From the NCBI GenBank assembly GCA_036570425.1, contig DATCYF010000011.1:62001-126000 (forward strand): a stretch of 64,000 bases of DNA, in the 5' to 3' direction. The notes beneath the pieces were generated by a model. It ran no database searches, had not been told where the DNA came from, and was given only the letters and a program-made list of their open reading frames with translations. This document shows, in pieces, positions 50,512 through 59,736 of the stretch. How positions within the stretch are numbered: position 1 is the stretch's first letter; each line of letters starts with the position of its first letter. Made by a program: the position numbers and the translations under genes. The stretch is from Rhizorhapis sp036570425. Lineage in GTDB: Bacteria > Pseudomonadota > Alphaproteobacteria > Sphingomonadales > Sphingomonadaceae.

Positions 50512-52140
50512 ATGACCGATTCACCCCCGCCTTATCGCGTTCTCGCGCGCAAATACCGGCCGCAGAATTTCGCGCAGTTGATCGGCCAGGACGCAATGGT
50601 TCGGACCTTGGGCAACGCCATCAAGCGCGGACGCCTGGCCCATGCCTTCCTGATGACTGGCGTGCGCGGCGTAGGCAAGACCTCCACTGCGCGCCTTATT
50701 GCCAAGGCGCTGAACTGCGTTGGCCCTGACGGACACGGCGGACCCACCATCGACCCCTGCGGCGTGTGCGAGCCCTGCAAGGCCATAGCCGAAGGGCGGC
50801 ATATCGACGTCATAGAGATGGACGCCGCCTCCCATACGGGCGTGGACGATGTGCGCGAAATTATCGAGGCCGTACGCTATGCCGCCGTCTCGGCGCGGTA
50901 CAAGGTCTACATTATCGACGAAGTCCACATGCTGACCAAGAACGCGTTCAACGCGCTCCTGAAAACGCTGGAGGAGCCACCCGCCCACGTCAAATTCCTC
51001 TTCGCCACGACTGAGGTGAACAAGGTGCCGGTAACGGTGCTTTCACGTTGCCAGCGCTTCGACCTGCGGCGCATTTCCGCCGGAAAGCTGGCCGCTCACT
51101 TCGCCCATGTCGTGCACGAAGAAAGGGTAGCGGCTGAAGAAGAGGCGCTGGCGCTGATTGCTCAGGCCGCCGAAGGGTCAGCCCGCGATGGTCTGTCCAT
51201 CCTCGATCAGGCGATCGCTCATGCCGATATGGAGGGCGAGGCGAAAGTCACCGCCGCGCAGGTGCGCGACATGCTGGGGCTTTCGGATCGGGGCGCTGTG
51301 CGACGGCTGTTCGGCCATGTGCTTGAAGGCAACGCGTGCGAGGTGCTGAGCGCGGTGCAGGAACAACATGTGCTGGGCGTCGAACCTCTGGCGCTGATGC
51401 GTGGCCTGCTGGAAATCTGCCACGCCGTCACAGTTGCCAAGACCGGACGCGAGGATGAAGATCCAGCCAAATCGGCGGAGGAACGCGCGCAGCTTGGCGG
51501 TTGGGCGGAACAGATGAGTTTCCCCACGCTCCATCGTCTCTGGCAACTTCTCTTGAAGGGCCACGACGAGGTGGCCAATGCCGCCATGCCTATTGAGGCC
51601 TGCGAAATGGCGCTGCTCCGGGTCGTCCATGCCGCGGGGCTGCCCGATCCGGGTGAACTGGCCCGGATGCTACGCGAGGGCGGCACGCCGGCGAAGGCGC
51701 CTTTATCCTCCGAATCACCGCCTTCATCGCCGCCGCCCCAGCCTGCGCCAGAAGCGCAGGCGCCCGAAAATTTCCGTGCGCTTATCGAAATGCTGTGGAA
51801 CGAGGGCAAGCCGCATCTGGCACAGCAAATGCACGATTATGTCGGACTGGTCCGTTACGCGCCGCCCGAACTTGTTCTCAAGCCGGTTCAACCGATGCCT
51901 GCGGAATTCTGCCGGGAAACAGCAGCGACGCTCAAGAGTTTGACCGGCATGAACTGGCAGGTCACGACCAGCGATGGTCCGGCCGAACCAAGCCTGCTTG
52001 AACAGGAGCAGGCTGCCGACGCGGAAGCGAAGCAGGCCGTAATGGATACCCCGATTGTAAAAGCGGCCCTTGCGGCCTTCCCTGATGCGGAACTGATATG
52101 GCCGCTTGATGAAAATGAAAAATGGAGTGCAACAGCATGA
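50512..52140 (+). CDS. dnaX: DNA polymerase III subunits gamma and tau
   Basis: Clamp-loader ATPase. The 542-residue protein has YRPQNFAQLIGQD, Walker A GVRGVGKTSTARL (about 50-62), a zinc module with CVGPDGHGGPTIDPCGVCEPC (in two parts), DEVHMLTKNAFNALLKTLEEPP in two parts, and a sensor-1 SRCQRF. The tau-like C-terminal part is present. I see no A-rich slippery heptamer, so there is no direct evidence for a frameshifted gamma form. The stop overlaps ybaB. Confidence 0.95.
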   Translation: MTDSPPPYRVLARKYRPQNFAQLIGQDAMVRTLGNAIKRGRLAHAFLMTGVRGVGKTSTARLIAKALNCVGPDGHGGPTIDPCGVCEPCKAIAEGRHIDVIEMDAASHTGVDDVREIIEAVRYAAVSARYKVYIIDEVHMLTKNAFNALLKTLEEPPAHVKFLFATTEVNKVPVTVLSRCQRFDLRRISAGKLAAHFAHVVHEERVAAEEEALALIAQAAEGSARDGLSILDQAIAHADMEGEAKVTAAQVRDMLGLSDRGAVRRLFGHVLEGNACEVLSAVQEQHVLGVEPLALMRGLLEICHAVTVAKTGREDEDPAKSAEERAQLGGWAEQMSFPTLHRLWQLLLKGHDEVANAAMPIEACEMALLRVVHAAGLPDPGELARMLREGGTPAKAPLSSESPPSSPPPQPAPEAQAPENFRALIEMLWNEGKPHLAQQMHDYVGLVRYAPPELVLKPVQPMPAEFCRETAATLKSLTGMNWQVTTSDGPAEPSLLEQEQAADAEAKQAVMDTPIVKAALAAFPDAELIWPLDENEKWSATA

Positions 52141-52460
52141 AGGATCTCGACGAAATTCTCGGCATGGCCAAAAATGTCCAGGCCGAGTTGGAAAAGGCCC
52201 AGGCCAACCTGGACCAGATGGAGGTTGAGGGCGTGTCAGGCGGCGGTCTTGTGAAGGTCCGCGCAACGGCGAAGGGCCGCATCGTCGCAGTCGATATCGA
52301 CCAAAGCCTTCTCGCGCCCAGTGAGAAACAGATGCTGGAGGACCTCGTCGCCGCAGCTTTCAACGATGCGCGAACGAAAGCGGATCAGGTAAGCCAGCAG
52401 GAAATGAGCAAGATGACTGCCGGCATCCCCCTGCCCCCGGGCTTCAAACTTCCGTTTTGA
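52137..52460 (+). CDS. ybaB: YbaB/EbfC nucleoid-associated protein
   Basis: 107-residue DNA-binding protein that forms a homodimer with tweezer-like helices. MKDLDEILGMAKNVQAELEKAQANL is a long N-terminal helix; the GGGLVKVRATAKGRIVAVDID strand block and C-terminal GIPLPPGFKLPF are family marks. Start 52137 overlaps the dnaX stop (ATGA); an ATG at 52122 lies inside dnaX. recR, the usual third gene, is not next; lon follows. Confidence 0.94.
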   Translation: MKDLDEILGMAKNVQAELEKAQANLDQMEVEGVSGGGLVKVRATAKGRIVAVDIDQSLLAPSEKQMLEDLVAAAFNDARTKADQVSQQEMSKMTAGIPLPPGFKLPF

Positions 52461-52494
52461 GGCGCCGGACTCGAATATCTGCCTCCGGGCGTTT

Positions 52495-52518
52495 CCCCGT
52501 CCTGCCTGCGCAGCGGGG
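52495..52518 (+). terminator. Possible terminator after ybaB
   Basis: Stem ccccg (52495-52499) and cgggg (52514-52518), followed by atatgttt. Short stem, so only a candidate. Confidence 0.35.
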
Positions 52519-52642
52519 ATATGTTTCCGGCAATTTAATTTGACGGCCGGGAATGAATTTCCGCTTTCATGGCAATGGTGATCGCTATTAGAAGCCGGGA
52601 AAGAAGACCTCTGCTCGCAGCGCCGCCGCGGCGCGCGCGTTA

Positions 52643-52670
52643 TTGATATGTTGGCGCACTCTCCCATATT
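52643..52670 (+). promoter_or_regulatory. Sigma-32-like heat-shock promoter of lon
   Basis: TTGATA (52643-52648), 14-base spacer, CCCATATT (52663-52670), resembling the RpoH pattern CTTGAA-N13-17-CCCCATNT, 43 bases before the lon start. Heat-shock control of lon is known in many proteobacteria. Confidence 0.45.
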
Positions 52671-52712
52671 GGGGGCAATTCGGACGCCCCTTGCGTCTGC
52701 TCTGGAGTATCT

Positions 52713-55109
52713 ATGACCAAGTCCTTTCCCTTGTTGCCTTTGCGCGACATTGTTGTTTTCCCCCAGATGATCGTTCCTCTCTTCGTCGGGCGCGACAAGA
52801 GCGTGGTGGCGCTGGAAAAGGCGATGGAGGCCGACAAGGACATTTTCCTGGTGGCGCAGCTCGATCCTGCCGAGGACGATCCTGACCGCGACGCTCTTTA
52901 CGATCTGGGCGTCATTGCGACGGTCCTGCAATTGCTGAAACTGCCGGATGGCACGGTTCGTGTGCTGGTCGAGGGCAAGCAGCGTGCGACGCTGGAAGGG
53001 CTTTCGCAGGAAGACGGCTATATTCTGGCCGATGTGATTGCGCAGGAAGAAAAGGTCGCATCGGGTCCGGAGGCTGCCGCGCTGATGCGTTCGGTCGTCG
53101 AGCAGTTCGACAACTACGCCAAGCTCAACAAGAAACTGCCCGCTGAAACGCCGGTGCAGCTCAGTGAAATCGACGATGCCGCTCGCCTGGCCGATGCAGT
53201 CGCGGCCAATATCTCCGTCAAAGTCGCTGACAAGCAGTCGCTGCTGGTCGAGAGTGATCCGGTCAAACGGCTGGAAATGGTTTTCGCCTTTATGGAGGGC
53301 GAACTTGGCGTGCTTCAGGTCGAGCGGAAAATCCGTGGCCGCGTGAAGCGCCAGATGGAAAAGACACAGCGCGAATATTATCTCAACGAACAGTTGAAAG
53401 CGATTCAGCGTGAACTCGGGAATGAAGGCGAGGATGGCGGCGACGAGCTGGCGGAACTGACCGCCAAGGTCGCGCGGACCAAGCTTAGCAAGGAAGCGCG
53501 GGCCAAGGCGACGGCTGAACTCAAGAAGCTCAAAAGCATGCAGCCCATGTCGGCTGAGGCGACCGTCGTCCGCAATTATCTGGATGTCTTGCTTGGGCTT
53601 CCCTGGGGCAAGAAATCAAAACTTAAAAAAGATCTGAAGATAGCGCAGGAAGTGCTTGATGCGGACCATTTCGCACTCGACAAGGTCAAGGACCGGATCA
53701 TCGAATATCTGGCGGTTCAGGCGCGAACGAACAAGCTGAAAGGGCCCATTCTCTGCCTCGTCGGCCCTCCCGGTGTAGGCAAGACGTCGCTTGGCCGCTC
53801 GATCGCCAAGGCGACCGGCCGCGAATTCGTCCGCCAGTCACTAGGCGGGGTGCGCGACGAAGCAGAGATTCGCGGCCACCGGCGCACTTATATCGGCTCG
53901 CTGCCGGGCAAGATCGTCACCAATCTCAAAAAGGCAGGCACGAGCAATCCGCTGTTCCTGCTCGATGAGATCGACAAGCTCGGCCAGGATTTCCGGGGCG
54001 ATCCCGCATCGGCATTGCTGGAGGTGCTTGATCCGGAACAGAATTCAAAGTTCCAGGACCATTATCTGGAAATCGATGTGGACCTGAGCGACATCATGTT
54101 CGTGACCACGGCCAACTCGCTTAATCTGCCGCAGCCGCTGCTCGACCGCATGGAGATCATCCGGCTCGAAGGCTATACAGAAGACGAGAAGGTTCAGATC
54201 GCCGAACGCCATCTGCTGCCCAAGCAGATTGAGGCGCATGGCCTGAAGGAAAAGGAATTTTCGGTCACTGAGGACGCCGTCCGCGACCTTATCCGCTATT
54301 ACACGCGGGAGGCCGGCGTCCGCACGCTGGAGCGCGAACTGGCCCGGTTGGCGCGTAAGGCCCTTCGCAAGATCCTGGAAGGCGATATCGAAACGGCGCA
54401 AATCACGCCTGAAAATCTCGCCAGCTATGCTGGCGTGCGCAAATTCCGTCACGGCGTGGGTGAGGAAGAAAATCAGATCGGCGCTGTTACCGGCCTTGCA
54501 TGGACAGAAGTGGGTGGCGAACTGCTCACAATCGAATCCGTTACCGTGCCCGGTAAAGGCCAGATCAAGACGACTGGCAAGCTTGGCGAGGTGATGACCG
54601 AGTCGGTTCAGGCGGCCTTTTCCTATGTAAAGGCACGTTCGCCTGGCTATGGCATTCGTCCCAGCATCTATAATCGCAAGGATATCCATATTCACTTGCC
54701 CGAAGGTGCAGTGCCGAAGGATGGCCCCTCCGCCGGCATTGGCATGGTCACATCGATCGTCTCGACACTGACCGGCATTCCAGTGCGCAAGGACATCGCG
54801 ATGACCGGTGAGGTGACGCTGCGCGGTCGCGTTCTGCCTATTGGCGGGCTCAAGGAAAAGCTGCTTGCGGCGTTGCGCGGGGGCATCAAAATGGTGCTCA
54901 TTCCGGCCGAGAACGAGAAGGATCTGGCTGAAATACCTGCCAATGTGAAGGAAGGGCTTGAAATCATTCCCGTCTCCCATGTGGACGAGGTGTTGGCCCG
55001 TGCTTTGACGGCTCCGTTGAGCGCTATCGATTGGACTGAAGCGGACGATCTTGCGGCCCAGCCGGGTGCGGCATCGCATGCAGAAGGAGATGCTGCATTG
55101 CGTCATTAA
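52713..55109 (+). CDS. lon: ATP-dependent protease La
   Basis: Cytoplasmic AAA+ protease that removes damaged and regulatory proteins. The 798-residue protein has the N-terminal substrate domain (FPLLPLRDIVVFPQMIVPLFVGR in two parts), Walker A GPPGVGKTSLGRS (about 351-363), Walker B LFLLDEIDKL, and the C-terminal serine protease domain with the catalytic Ser in PKDGPSAG and Lys in GGLKEKLLA. Length is normal. A probable heat-shock promoter precedes it, and hup follows, as in E. coli. Confidence 0.97.
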   Translation: MTKSFPLLPLRDIVVFPQMIVPLFVGRDKSVVALEKAMEADKDIFLVAQLDPAEDDPDRDALYDLGVIATVLQLLKLPDGTVRVLVEGKQRATLEGLSQEDGYILADVIAQEEKVASGPEAAALMRSVVEQFDNYAKLNKKLPAETPVQLSEIDDAARLADAVAANISVKVADKQSLLVESDPVKRLEMVFAFMEGELGVLQVERKIRGRVKRQMEKTQREYYLNEQLKAIQRELGNEGEDGGDELAELTAKVARTKLSKEARAKATAELKKLKSMQPMSAEATVVRNYLDVLLGLPWGKKSKLKKDLKIAQEVLDADHFALDKVKDRIIEYLAVQARTNKLKGPILCLVGPPGVGKTSLGRSIAKATGREFVRQSLGGVRDEAEIRGHRRTYIGSLPGKIVTNLKKAGTSNPLFLLDEIDKLGQDFRGDPASALLEVLDPEQNSKFQDHYLEIDVDLSDIMFVTTANSLNLPQPLLDRMEIIRLEGYTEDEKVQIAERHLLPKQIEAHGLKEKEFSVTEDAVRDLIRYYTREAGVRTLERELARLARKALRKILEGDIETAQITPENLASYAGVRKFRHGVGEEENQIGAVTGLAWTEVGGELLTIESVTVPGKGQIKTTGKLGEVMTESVQAAFSYVKARSPGYGIRPSIYNRKDIHIHLPEGAVPKDGPSAGIGMVTSIVSTLTGIPVRKDIAMTGEVTLRGRVLPIGGLKEKLLAALRGGIKMVLIPAENEKDLAEIPANVKEGLEIIPVSHVDEVLARALTAPLSAIDWTEADDLAAQPGAASHAEGDAALRH

Positions 55110-55184
55110 CGGCGAATTCACCAAATTCTGGATCTTGAACGCGTGAAATCGCCTGTTTTAGGCAGTTTATTCATCGCTTTCCCT

Positions 55185-55214
55185 TTGACAGAACTGGAAT
55201 GTTTCGCCTTTATG
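55185..55214 (+). promoter_or_regulatory. Candidate hup promoter
   Basis: TTGACA (55185-55190), 18-base spacer, TTTATG (55209-55214), 58 bases before the hup start. Confidence 0.45.
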
Positions 55215-55271
55215 TGCGCCTCTAACGCCGTGATTCCTGTTTAACATTGAGAACAAGGGGGTTCCCAGGGC

Positions 55272-55544
55272 ATGAACAAGCAAGATCTTATCGGTACTGT
55301 GGCTGAAAGCAGTGGCTTAAGCAAAAGTGATGCGAGCAAGGCAGTTGAGGGTGTTTTTGATGCCATCAGCGGCGCTCTGAAGAAAGGCGATGAAGTTCGC
55401 TTGGTCGGCTTCGGAACCTTCTCGGTTACAAAGCGGAAAGCATCGACGGGCCGCAACCCGCGCACCGGTGAACCGATGACGATCAAGGCCTCTGCCCAAC
55501 CGAAGTTCAAGCCCGGCAAGGGCCTCAAGGATGCAGTGAACTGA
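55272..55544 (+). CDS. hup: HU-family DNA-binding protein
   Basis: 90-residue histone-like protein that bends DNA as a dimer. MNKQDLIGTVAESSGLSKSDA, the GFGTFSVTKRKASTGRNPRTGEP DNA-embracing arm (in two parts) and the C-terminal PKFKPGKGLKDAVN are canonical. It follows lon, the conserved lon-hupB order, but has its own promoter and a strong terminator. Confidence 0.97.
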   Translation: MNKQDLIGTVAESSGLSKSDASKAVEGVFDAISGALKKGDEVRLVGFGTFSVTKRKASTGRNPRTGEPMTIKASAQPKFKPGKGLKDAVN

Positions 55545-55552
55545 TTTCAAAA

Positions 55553-55579
55553 AGGGCGCCCTCGAAGGCGCTCTTTTTT
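55553..55579 (+). terminator. Rho-independent terminator of hup
   Basis: Stem agggcgcc (55553-55560) and ggcgctct (55567-55574) followed by a T-run (55574-55579), 9 bases after the hup stop. Confidence 0.9.
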
Positions 55580-55825
55580 GGGCTGTTCAAGTATCAGCTC
55601 TACGCCAATGGGTCTTTCCTACAGGCCTGTCGCAGGGCTATGTTCCTGCGCGGCTCTTTCTAATCGTGACTCCGGGATTCGCTTAGAGGATATCCTATTT
55701 AGGCCCGTTTTTTTCGTTTGAAATCAACGCTCCTCAGTGTCAATTATGTCAAGCTGGACCAGCCGCTGAATAATGGCGCTCATCCCATCAATTCTGTCCT
55801 TTTTCGCCGTTTTGCACAACAGCGC
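55580..55825. other. Gene-free stretch before tRNA-His
   Basis: About 245 bases with no plausible gene. It contains a T-rich run near 55708-55716 and no recognised RNA motif; the tRNA promoter follows. Confidence 0.5.
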
Positions 55826-55854
55826 TTGACGGTAGGTGGTCTGCGACATTATGT
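55826..55854 (+). promoter_or_regulatory. Promoter of tRNA-His
   Basis: TTGACG (55826-55831) and TTATGT (55849-55854) with a 17-base spacer, giving a predicted start about 30 bases before the mature tRNA. Confidence 0.6.
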
Positions 55855-55892
55855 GCCTGCTCCGCCCCGCGGTGATGCACCAGGGCGTTGTG

Positions 55893-55969
55893 GCGATCGT
55901 AGCTCAGTTGGTTAGAGCGCTGGTTTGTGGTACCAGAGGTCGGGGGTTCGAACCCCCTCGGTCGCCCCA
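55893..55969 (+). tRNA. tRNA-His (anticodon GTG)
   Basis: 77-base tRNA with acceptor gcgatcg/cggtcgc, TA at positions 8-9, D arm, anticodon stem ctggt/accag with GTG at 55927-55929, T arm ggttcgaacc and encoded CCA. A G at -1 (55892) and C at position 73 are both encoded, the canonical histidine identity pair; some other alphaproteobacteria lack it. Confidence 0.97.
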
Positions 55970-56055
55970 TTTTCCCATATAATCGATCCAGCATAGCCAT
56001 TCACAATCGGAACCATTGCGACTCCTCGCAATTTTTGGTGGGGAGGATTATCATC

Positions 56056-57102
56056 ATGCCTGCGCTCTGGGACTTGCCCGATTTCGACGATCATGAAGGG
56101 ATTCACTTTTTTCGTGATCCTGCCGCAGGCTTGACGGCCATCATTGCTGTGCATTCGACCATGTTGGGTCCTGCCGCAGGCGGTGTGCGCCTCTGGCATT
56201 ATTCAGACAAGAATGCGGCTGTCACAGACGCGCTGCGCCTTTCCCAGGGCATGAGCTACAAAAATGCGATGGCGAACCTGCCGATGGGTGGCGGCAAAGG
56301 CGTGATTCTTGCTGGCGAAAGCCGCGCCAAAACAACCGAACTGCTTGCCGCCTTCGCTCGCTCCGTGGAATCGCTATGCGGACGCTACATCACCGCTCAG
56401 GATGTGGGCATTAGCGAGGCTGACATAATCGCCATCTCACAGGATACGAAATATGTTTCCGGCCTTCCTGCTGGCAAGGCCGGTGCGGGCGGCGACCCGG
56501 GGCCCTCGACGGCCTATGGCGTATTCCTGGGCGTAAAGGCAGCCATCAAATATCGTCTGGGCGCCGACAACTGCAAGGATGTGCGCGTCGCCATTCAGGG
56601 GGTTGGCAGTGTCGGCGGCGGCTTGGCCCGCTATCTGGCTGCCGAGGGAGCGCGGCTGACGATCGCGGACATCAACACTGACAGGGCGCGGAAACTGGCC
56701 GACGAAACTCGCGGCATGATTGTTCCGGCCGACGAAATCATGGCAGCAGAGGCTGACGTCTTCAGTCCCTGCGCCCTGGGCGCAGTGCTTGACAAAGACA
56801 GCATCGGCAAGCTGAAGGCCGGGATCGTCGCTGGAGGCGCTAATAATCAGCTTGCCACCAAATCGGACGGAAGCCACATGCGGACGCGCAATATCCTTTA
56901 CGCGCCAGATTACGTCATCAATGCAGGCGGCATCATCAATGTCGCACTGGAATATCTGGGCAAGGGCGATCGGGCGGAAGTCAACAGCCGGATCGAACAA
57001 ATTCCCGAAAGACTAACCGACATCTGGCAAGAAAGCGAACGGTCGGGAAAGCCTTCTTCCGAGATTGCCGACGCGATGGCGAAGAAGCTGATAGGCCGTT
57101 AG
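56056..57102 (+). CDS. Leucine dehydrogenase-type Glu/Leu/Phe/Val dehydrogenase
   Basis: 348-residue NAD-dependent amino acid dehydrogenase that reversibly deaminates branched-chain amino acids. The catalytic region MANLPMGGGKGVI with Lys (about 84), the AQDVG motif and the Rossmann segment IQGVGSVGGGLARYLAAEGA fit leucine or phenylalanine dehydrogenase. GGGAGGA lies 8 bases before ATG 56056; the longer frame begins inside the tRNA and is not real. It links to amino-acid catabolism, not to the ilv/leu genes. Confidence 0.88.
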   Translation: MPALWDLPDFDDHEGIHFFRDPAAGLTAIIAVHSTMLGPAAGGVRLWHYSDKNAAVTDALRLSQGMSYKNAMANLPMGGGKGVILAGESRAKTTELLAAFARSVESLCGRYITAQDVGISEADIIAISQDTKYVSGLPAGKAGAGGDPGPSTAYGVFLGVKAAIKYRLGADNCKDVRVAIQGVGSVGGGLARYLAAEGARLTIADINTDRARKLADETRGMIVPADEIMAAEADVFSPCALGAVLDKDSIGKLKAGIVAGGANNQLATKSDGSHMRTRNILYAPDYVINAGGIINVALEYLGKGDRAEVNSRIEQIPERLTDIWQESERSGKPSSEIADAMAKKLIGR

Positions 57103-57111
57103 CTGAAGCGT

Positions 57112-57447
57112 TCACATGCCCTGCATGTTGCGGCTTTCAGCCGGGATGCGTACCGTCAGGCTATCCAAGGCTTCGCTCAGCATGATCTGGCACGACAAAC
57201 GGCTGGTACGCGTCGCCCCGGCGGCGAGGTCAAGCATATCCTCCTCGCTCTCGCTGGCGGGCGGCAGCCTGGCGAAATCATCCGAATCGACCACCACATG
57301 ACAGGTGGAACAGGCCATCTGCCCTTCGCATGTTCCCTCAAGCGGCTGTCCATTGGCCTGCGCGATGTCCAGAAGGTTTTCGCCCGCTTGCGCATCGACC
57401 ACCATCCGGTTTTGTCCGTCGGCACTGATGAAAGTCACCTTTGTCAT
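57112..57447 (-). CDS. Adrenodoxin-type [2Fe-2S] ferredoxin
   Basis: 111-residue electron carrier. The cluster motif CEGQMACSTC (C-x5-C-x2-C) and a fourth cysteine in RLSCQIML are present, with the GENLLDIAQANG and ASESEEDMLDLA acidic patch for partner docking. ATG 57447 (MTKVTFISADG) gives the family N-terminus. It lies 10 bases after a cysteine desulfurase, as fdx does in isc operons, so it may serve Fe-S assembly or a P450-type partner. Confidence 0.93.
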   Translation of the reverse strand: MTKVTFISADGQNRMVVDAQAGENLLDIAQANGQPLEGTCEGQMACSTCHVVVDSDDFARLPPASESEEDMLDLAAGATRTSRLSCQIMLSEALDSLTVRIPAESRNMQGM

Positions 57448-57457
57448 TTTTGCGTCC

Positions 57458-58573
57458 CTATTGCCGGTCCGCCGCCGCATTGATTTCGGCCGCCGCCGCA
57501 TCCAATTCGTCCATGGACGTATAGCGTCCGAATCCGATCCGGATAGAGGAACGCGCCTCTTTTTCCGAAAGACCAAGCGCGCGGAGCACATGACTTGATC
57601 GACCCGAGCCGCTGGCGCAAGCGCTGCCTAGTGAAAAGGCGATGTCGCGACACTCCGACATCAGCCGCGCGGCGTCCAGCCCTTCGCGCCGAATGTTGAG
57701 ATTGCCATGATAGCGGTTCATCACCGATCCATTGATCCTCCAGTTGGCAAACAGCTCCACTGCGCGACTCCAGAGGGCATCCACATGCGCCGCGTCGCTC
57801 TCTGCCCGATCGCGCATCAGCTTCGCCGCCACGCCCAGGCCGACACACAGCGCTGGCGACAATGTGCCCGAGCGCATCCCCTGCTCCTGCCCGCCGCCAT
57901 AAATGAGTGGCGGTAGTTCAAGGCCTTCGCGCAGCCAAAGCGCGCCCACTCCTTTAGGTCCGTAAATCTTGTGCCCGCTGATCGCGACCATATCAGGATC
58001 AGACGGCATTGGCGCGCGGCCATATCCCTGCACGGCATCACAGAAGAAGAGCGCACCCTGTTCCGCCGCCAAATTTCGAAGCTCGTCTACGGGTTGAATG
58101 ACTCCAATTTCATTATTGACCAGCATTCCGGCAACCAATGCGGTGCGTTCATCAATGACCGCCTGCGCGGCGTCCATGACAATCAAGCCATCGGAGCCAA
58201 CCGGCAACAGCACAGGCTCAAACCCCTGCTCTTCCAATGACAGCACTGTGTCTCGAACGGCGGCATGTTCGGTATCGATCGTAACAATTTTTGTCCGATC
58301 AGGATCACGATCGCGCATCGCTTTAGCGCCACCAATCAGCCCCATATTGATCGCCTCGGTCGCGCCGGAGGTAAAGACAAGCCGCCCCTTGCCGCCCAGA
58401 AGCTCAAGCACCTGGCCCCGCGCCACCTCAATGCCAGCAGCCGCCATCCGGCCGAGCCGATGCGCACTATGGGGATTGGCGAATTGATCGCGCAGCCAGG
58501 GAGTCATTGCCGCGAATACCTCAGGCGCGAGCGGCGTGGTAGCCTGGTAATCGAGATAAATGGTACTGCCCAT
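57458..58573 (-). CDS. Cysteine desulfurase (second of tandem pair)
   Basis: 371-residue PLP enzyme that takes sulfur from cysteine. YLDYQATTPL at the start, TSGATEAINMG, TEHAAV, the PLP lysine in SGHKIYGPKGVGA (about 195-207) and the persulfide cysteine in GSACASGSG are all intact. Start 58573 overlaps the stop of the first desulfurase (ATGA). With the ferredoxin it forms a three-gene unit. IscS/NifS group by motif; the target scaffold is not encoded nearby. Confidence 0.92.
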   Translation of the reverse strand: MGSTIYLDYQATTPLAPEVFAAMTPWLRDQFANPHSAHRLGRMAAAGIEVARGQVLELLGGKGRLVFTSGATEAINMGLIGGAKAMRDRDPDRTKIVTIDTEHAAVRDTVLSLEEQGFEPVLLPVGSDGLIVMDAAQAVIDERTALVAGMLVNNEIGVIQPVDELRNLAAEQGALFFCDAVQGYGRAPMPSDPDMVAISGHKIYGPKGVGALWLREGLELPPLIYGGGQEQGMRSGTLSPALCVGLGVAAKLMRDRAESDAAHVDALWSRAVELFANWRINGSVMNRYHGNLNIRREGLDAARLMSECRDIAFSLGSACASGSGRSSHVLRALGLSEKEARSSIRIGFGRYTSMDELDAAAAEINAAADRQ

Positions 58574-59631
58574 CAGCGCCTTGCCCGCGCGTAAATGCTG
58601 TTCCAAGTACCAAGAAACCGCTCGACATCCGCATGCGTGGTGAACGGCCCAAAGCTCACCCGCACCACCTCTCCCGCCGCCTTGGCATCCCAGCCCATAG
58701 CCGTCAGGACAGGACTCGCCTTCAGCGTTCCGGATGAACAGGCGCTGCCCGCGGAAACGGAAATGCCCGCCATATCGAACTGAATGAGTTGCACCGAAGA
58801 CGCGACGCCGGGCATGCGATAGCTTGTGATAGCGGGTAGACGCCGGCTATCCCGCGCCACGACTTCGCCGCCTGCCTCTTCAATGGCGGCATCCAGGAAT
58901 TGCCGCAGTTCCGCAGCCTGGCCCAGCCAATCCAGCCGAGCCTCAAGCGCTACTGCCATGCTCATGACCGCCGGCACATTTTCCGTTCCGGCGCGATAAC
59001 CCTGCTCCTGTCCGCCCGAAGGATGGATGAGCGTCAGATCACGGATCAGCAGCGCGCCCACCCCCGAGGGGCCACCGAATTTGTGCGCGCTGATGGCGAT
59101 CATGTCGGCTTGGGGAAGAGGCAGCTTTCCAGCAGATTGCGAGCAATCGGCAAAGACGAGGCCGCCTTGCTTCCGGACAACGGCACTCAACGCGTCCAAA
59201 GGCTGGATCACGCCGGTTTCGTTATTCACGTGTTGTATCGCAACCAATGAATCCGCGACATCAAAAGGCAGGCGTACGCCCCCCCCCTCGTCGACGCCCA
59301 GCCGCTCCGCATCCTTCGTCACGCGCATTACGGCGTCATGCTCGACTGTCGAGGTCACAATCCGCCGCGCTTTTGCTCGCGTGAGAGCGATGGCAATGGC
59401 TTCGCTTGCGCCGCTGGTGAAAATTACATGGTCATGCCAGCCCAGCGCTGCAGCAATCCGGGCCCGAGCGTCCTCGAGTGCGGCACGTGCCGCCCGGCCA
59501 TCGGCATGCGGAGACGAGGGATTGGCCCAGCTTTCAAGTGCGCGCAACATTGCTTCCCGAGCCTTCGGCAATATGGGCGTGGTGGCGGCATGATCGAGAT
59601 AAAGACGACCGGACAAGGTGGCGTGACTCAT
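58573..59631 (-). CDS. Cysteine desulfurase family protein (first of tandem pair)
   Basis: 352-residue PLP enzyme. Motifs: YLDHAATTPI, TSGASEAIAIAL, VEHDAV, ADCSQSAGKLPL, the PLP lysine in SAHKFGGPSGVGALL, and the cysteine in SAGSACSSGT. All catalytic residues seem present, so both copies may be active, though the two share only moderate similarity. It is the first gene of the unit; the divergent alpha/beta hydrolase starts 105 bases away. No IscR or suf gene is visible. Confidence 0.9.
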   Translation of the reverse strand: MSHATLSGRLYLDHAATTPILPKAREAMLRALESWANPSSPHADGRAARAALEDARARIAAALGWHDHVIFTSGASEAIAIALTRAKARRIVTSTVEHDAVMRVTKDAERLGVDEGGGVRLPFDVADSLVAIQHVNNETGVIQPLDALSAVVRKQGGLVFADCSQSAGKLPLPQADMIAISAHKFGGPSGVGALLIRDLTLIHPSGGQEQGYRAGTENVPAVMSMAVALEARLDWLGQAAELRQFLDAAIEEAGGEVVARDSRRLPAITSYRMPGVASSVQLIQFDMAGISVSAGSACSSGTLKASPVLTAMGWDAKAAGEVVRVSFGPFTTHADVERFLGTWNSIYARARR

Positions 59632-59736
59632 TTATTGCGAAACAGGATCGAATTTCTATATAGGTCCTAACTTCGCTCGCGCACCCCCAAGCTTTCGCCA
59701 TGGATGTACGCGGCCACATTTTACCAGTAAGGTCCT

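Noticed and set aside
50512..52140. Programmed frameshift for a gamma form of DnaX
   Set aside because: No A-rich slippery heptamer seen; gamma production cannot be claimed.
55927..56055. Upstream extension of the leucine dehydrogenase frame
   Set aside because: It begins inside tRNA-His; ATG 56056 has a clear ribosome site and the family N-terminus.
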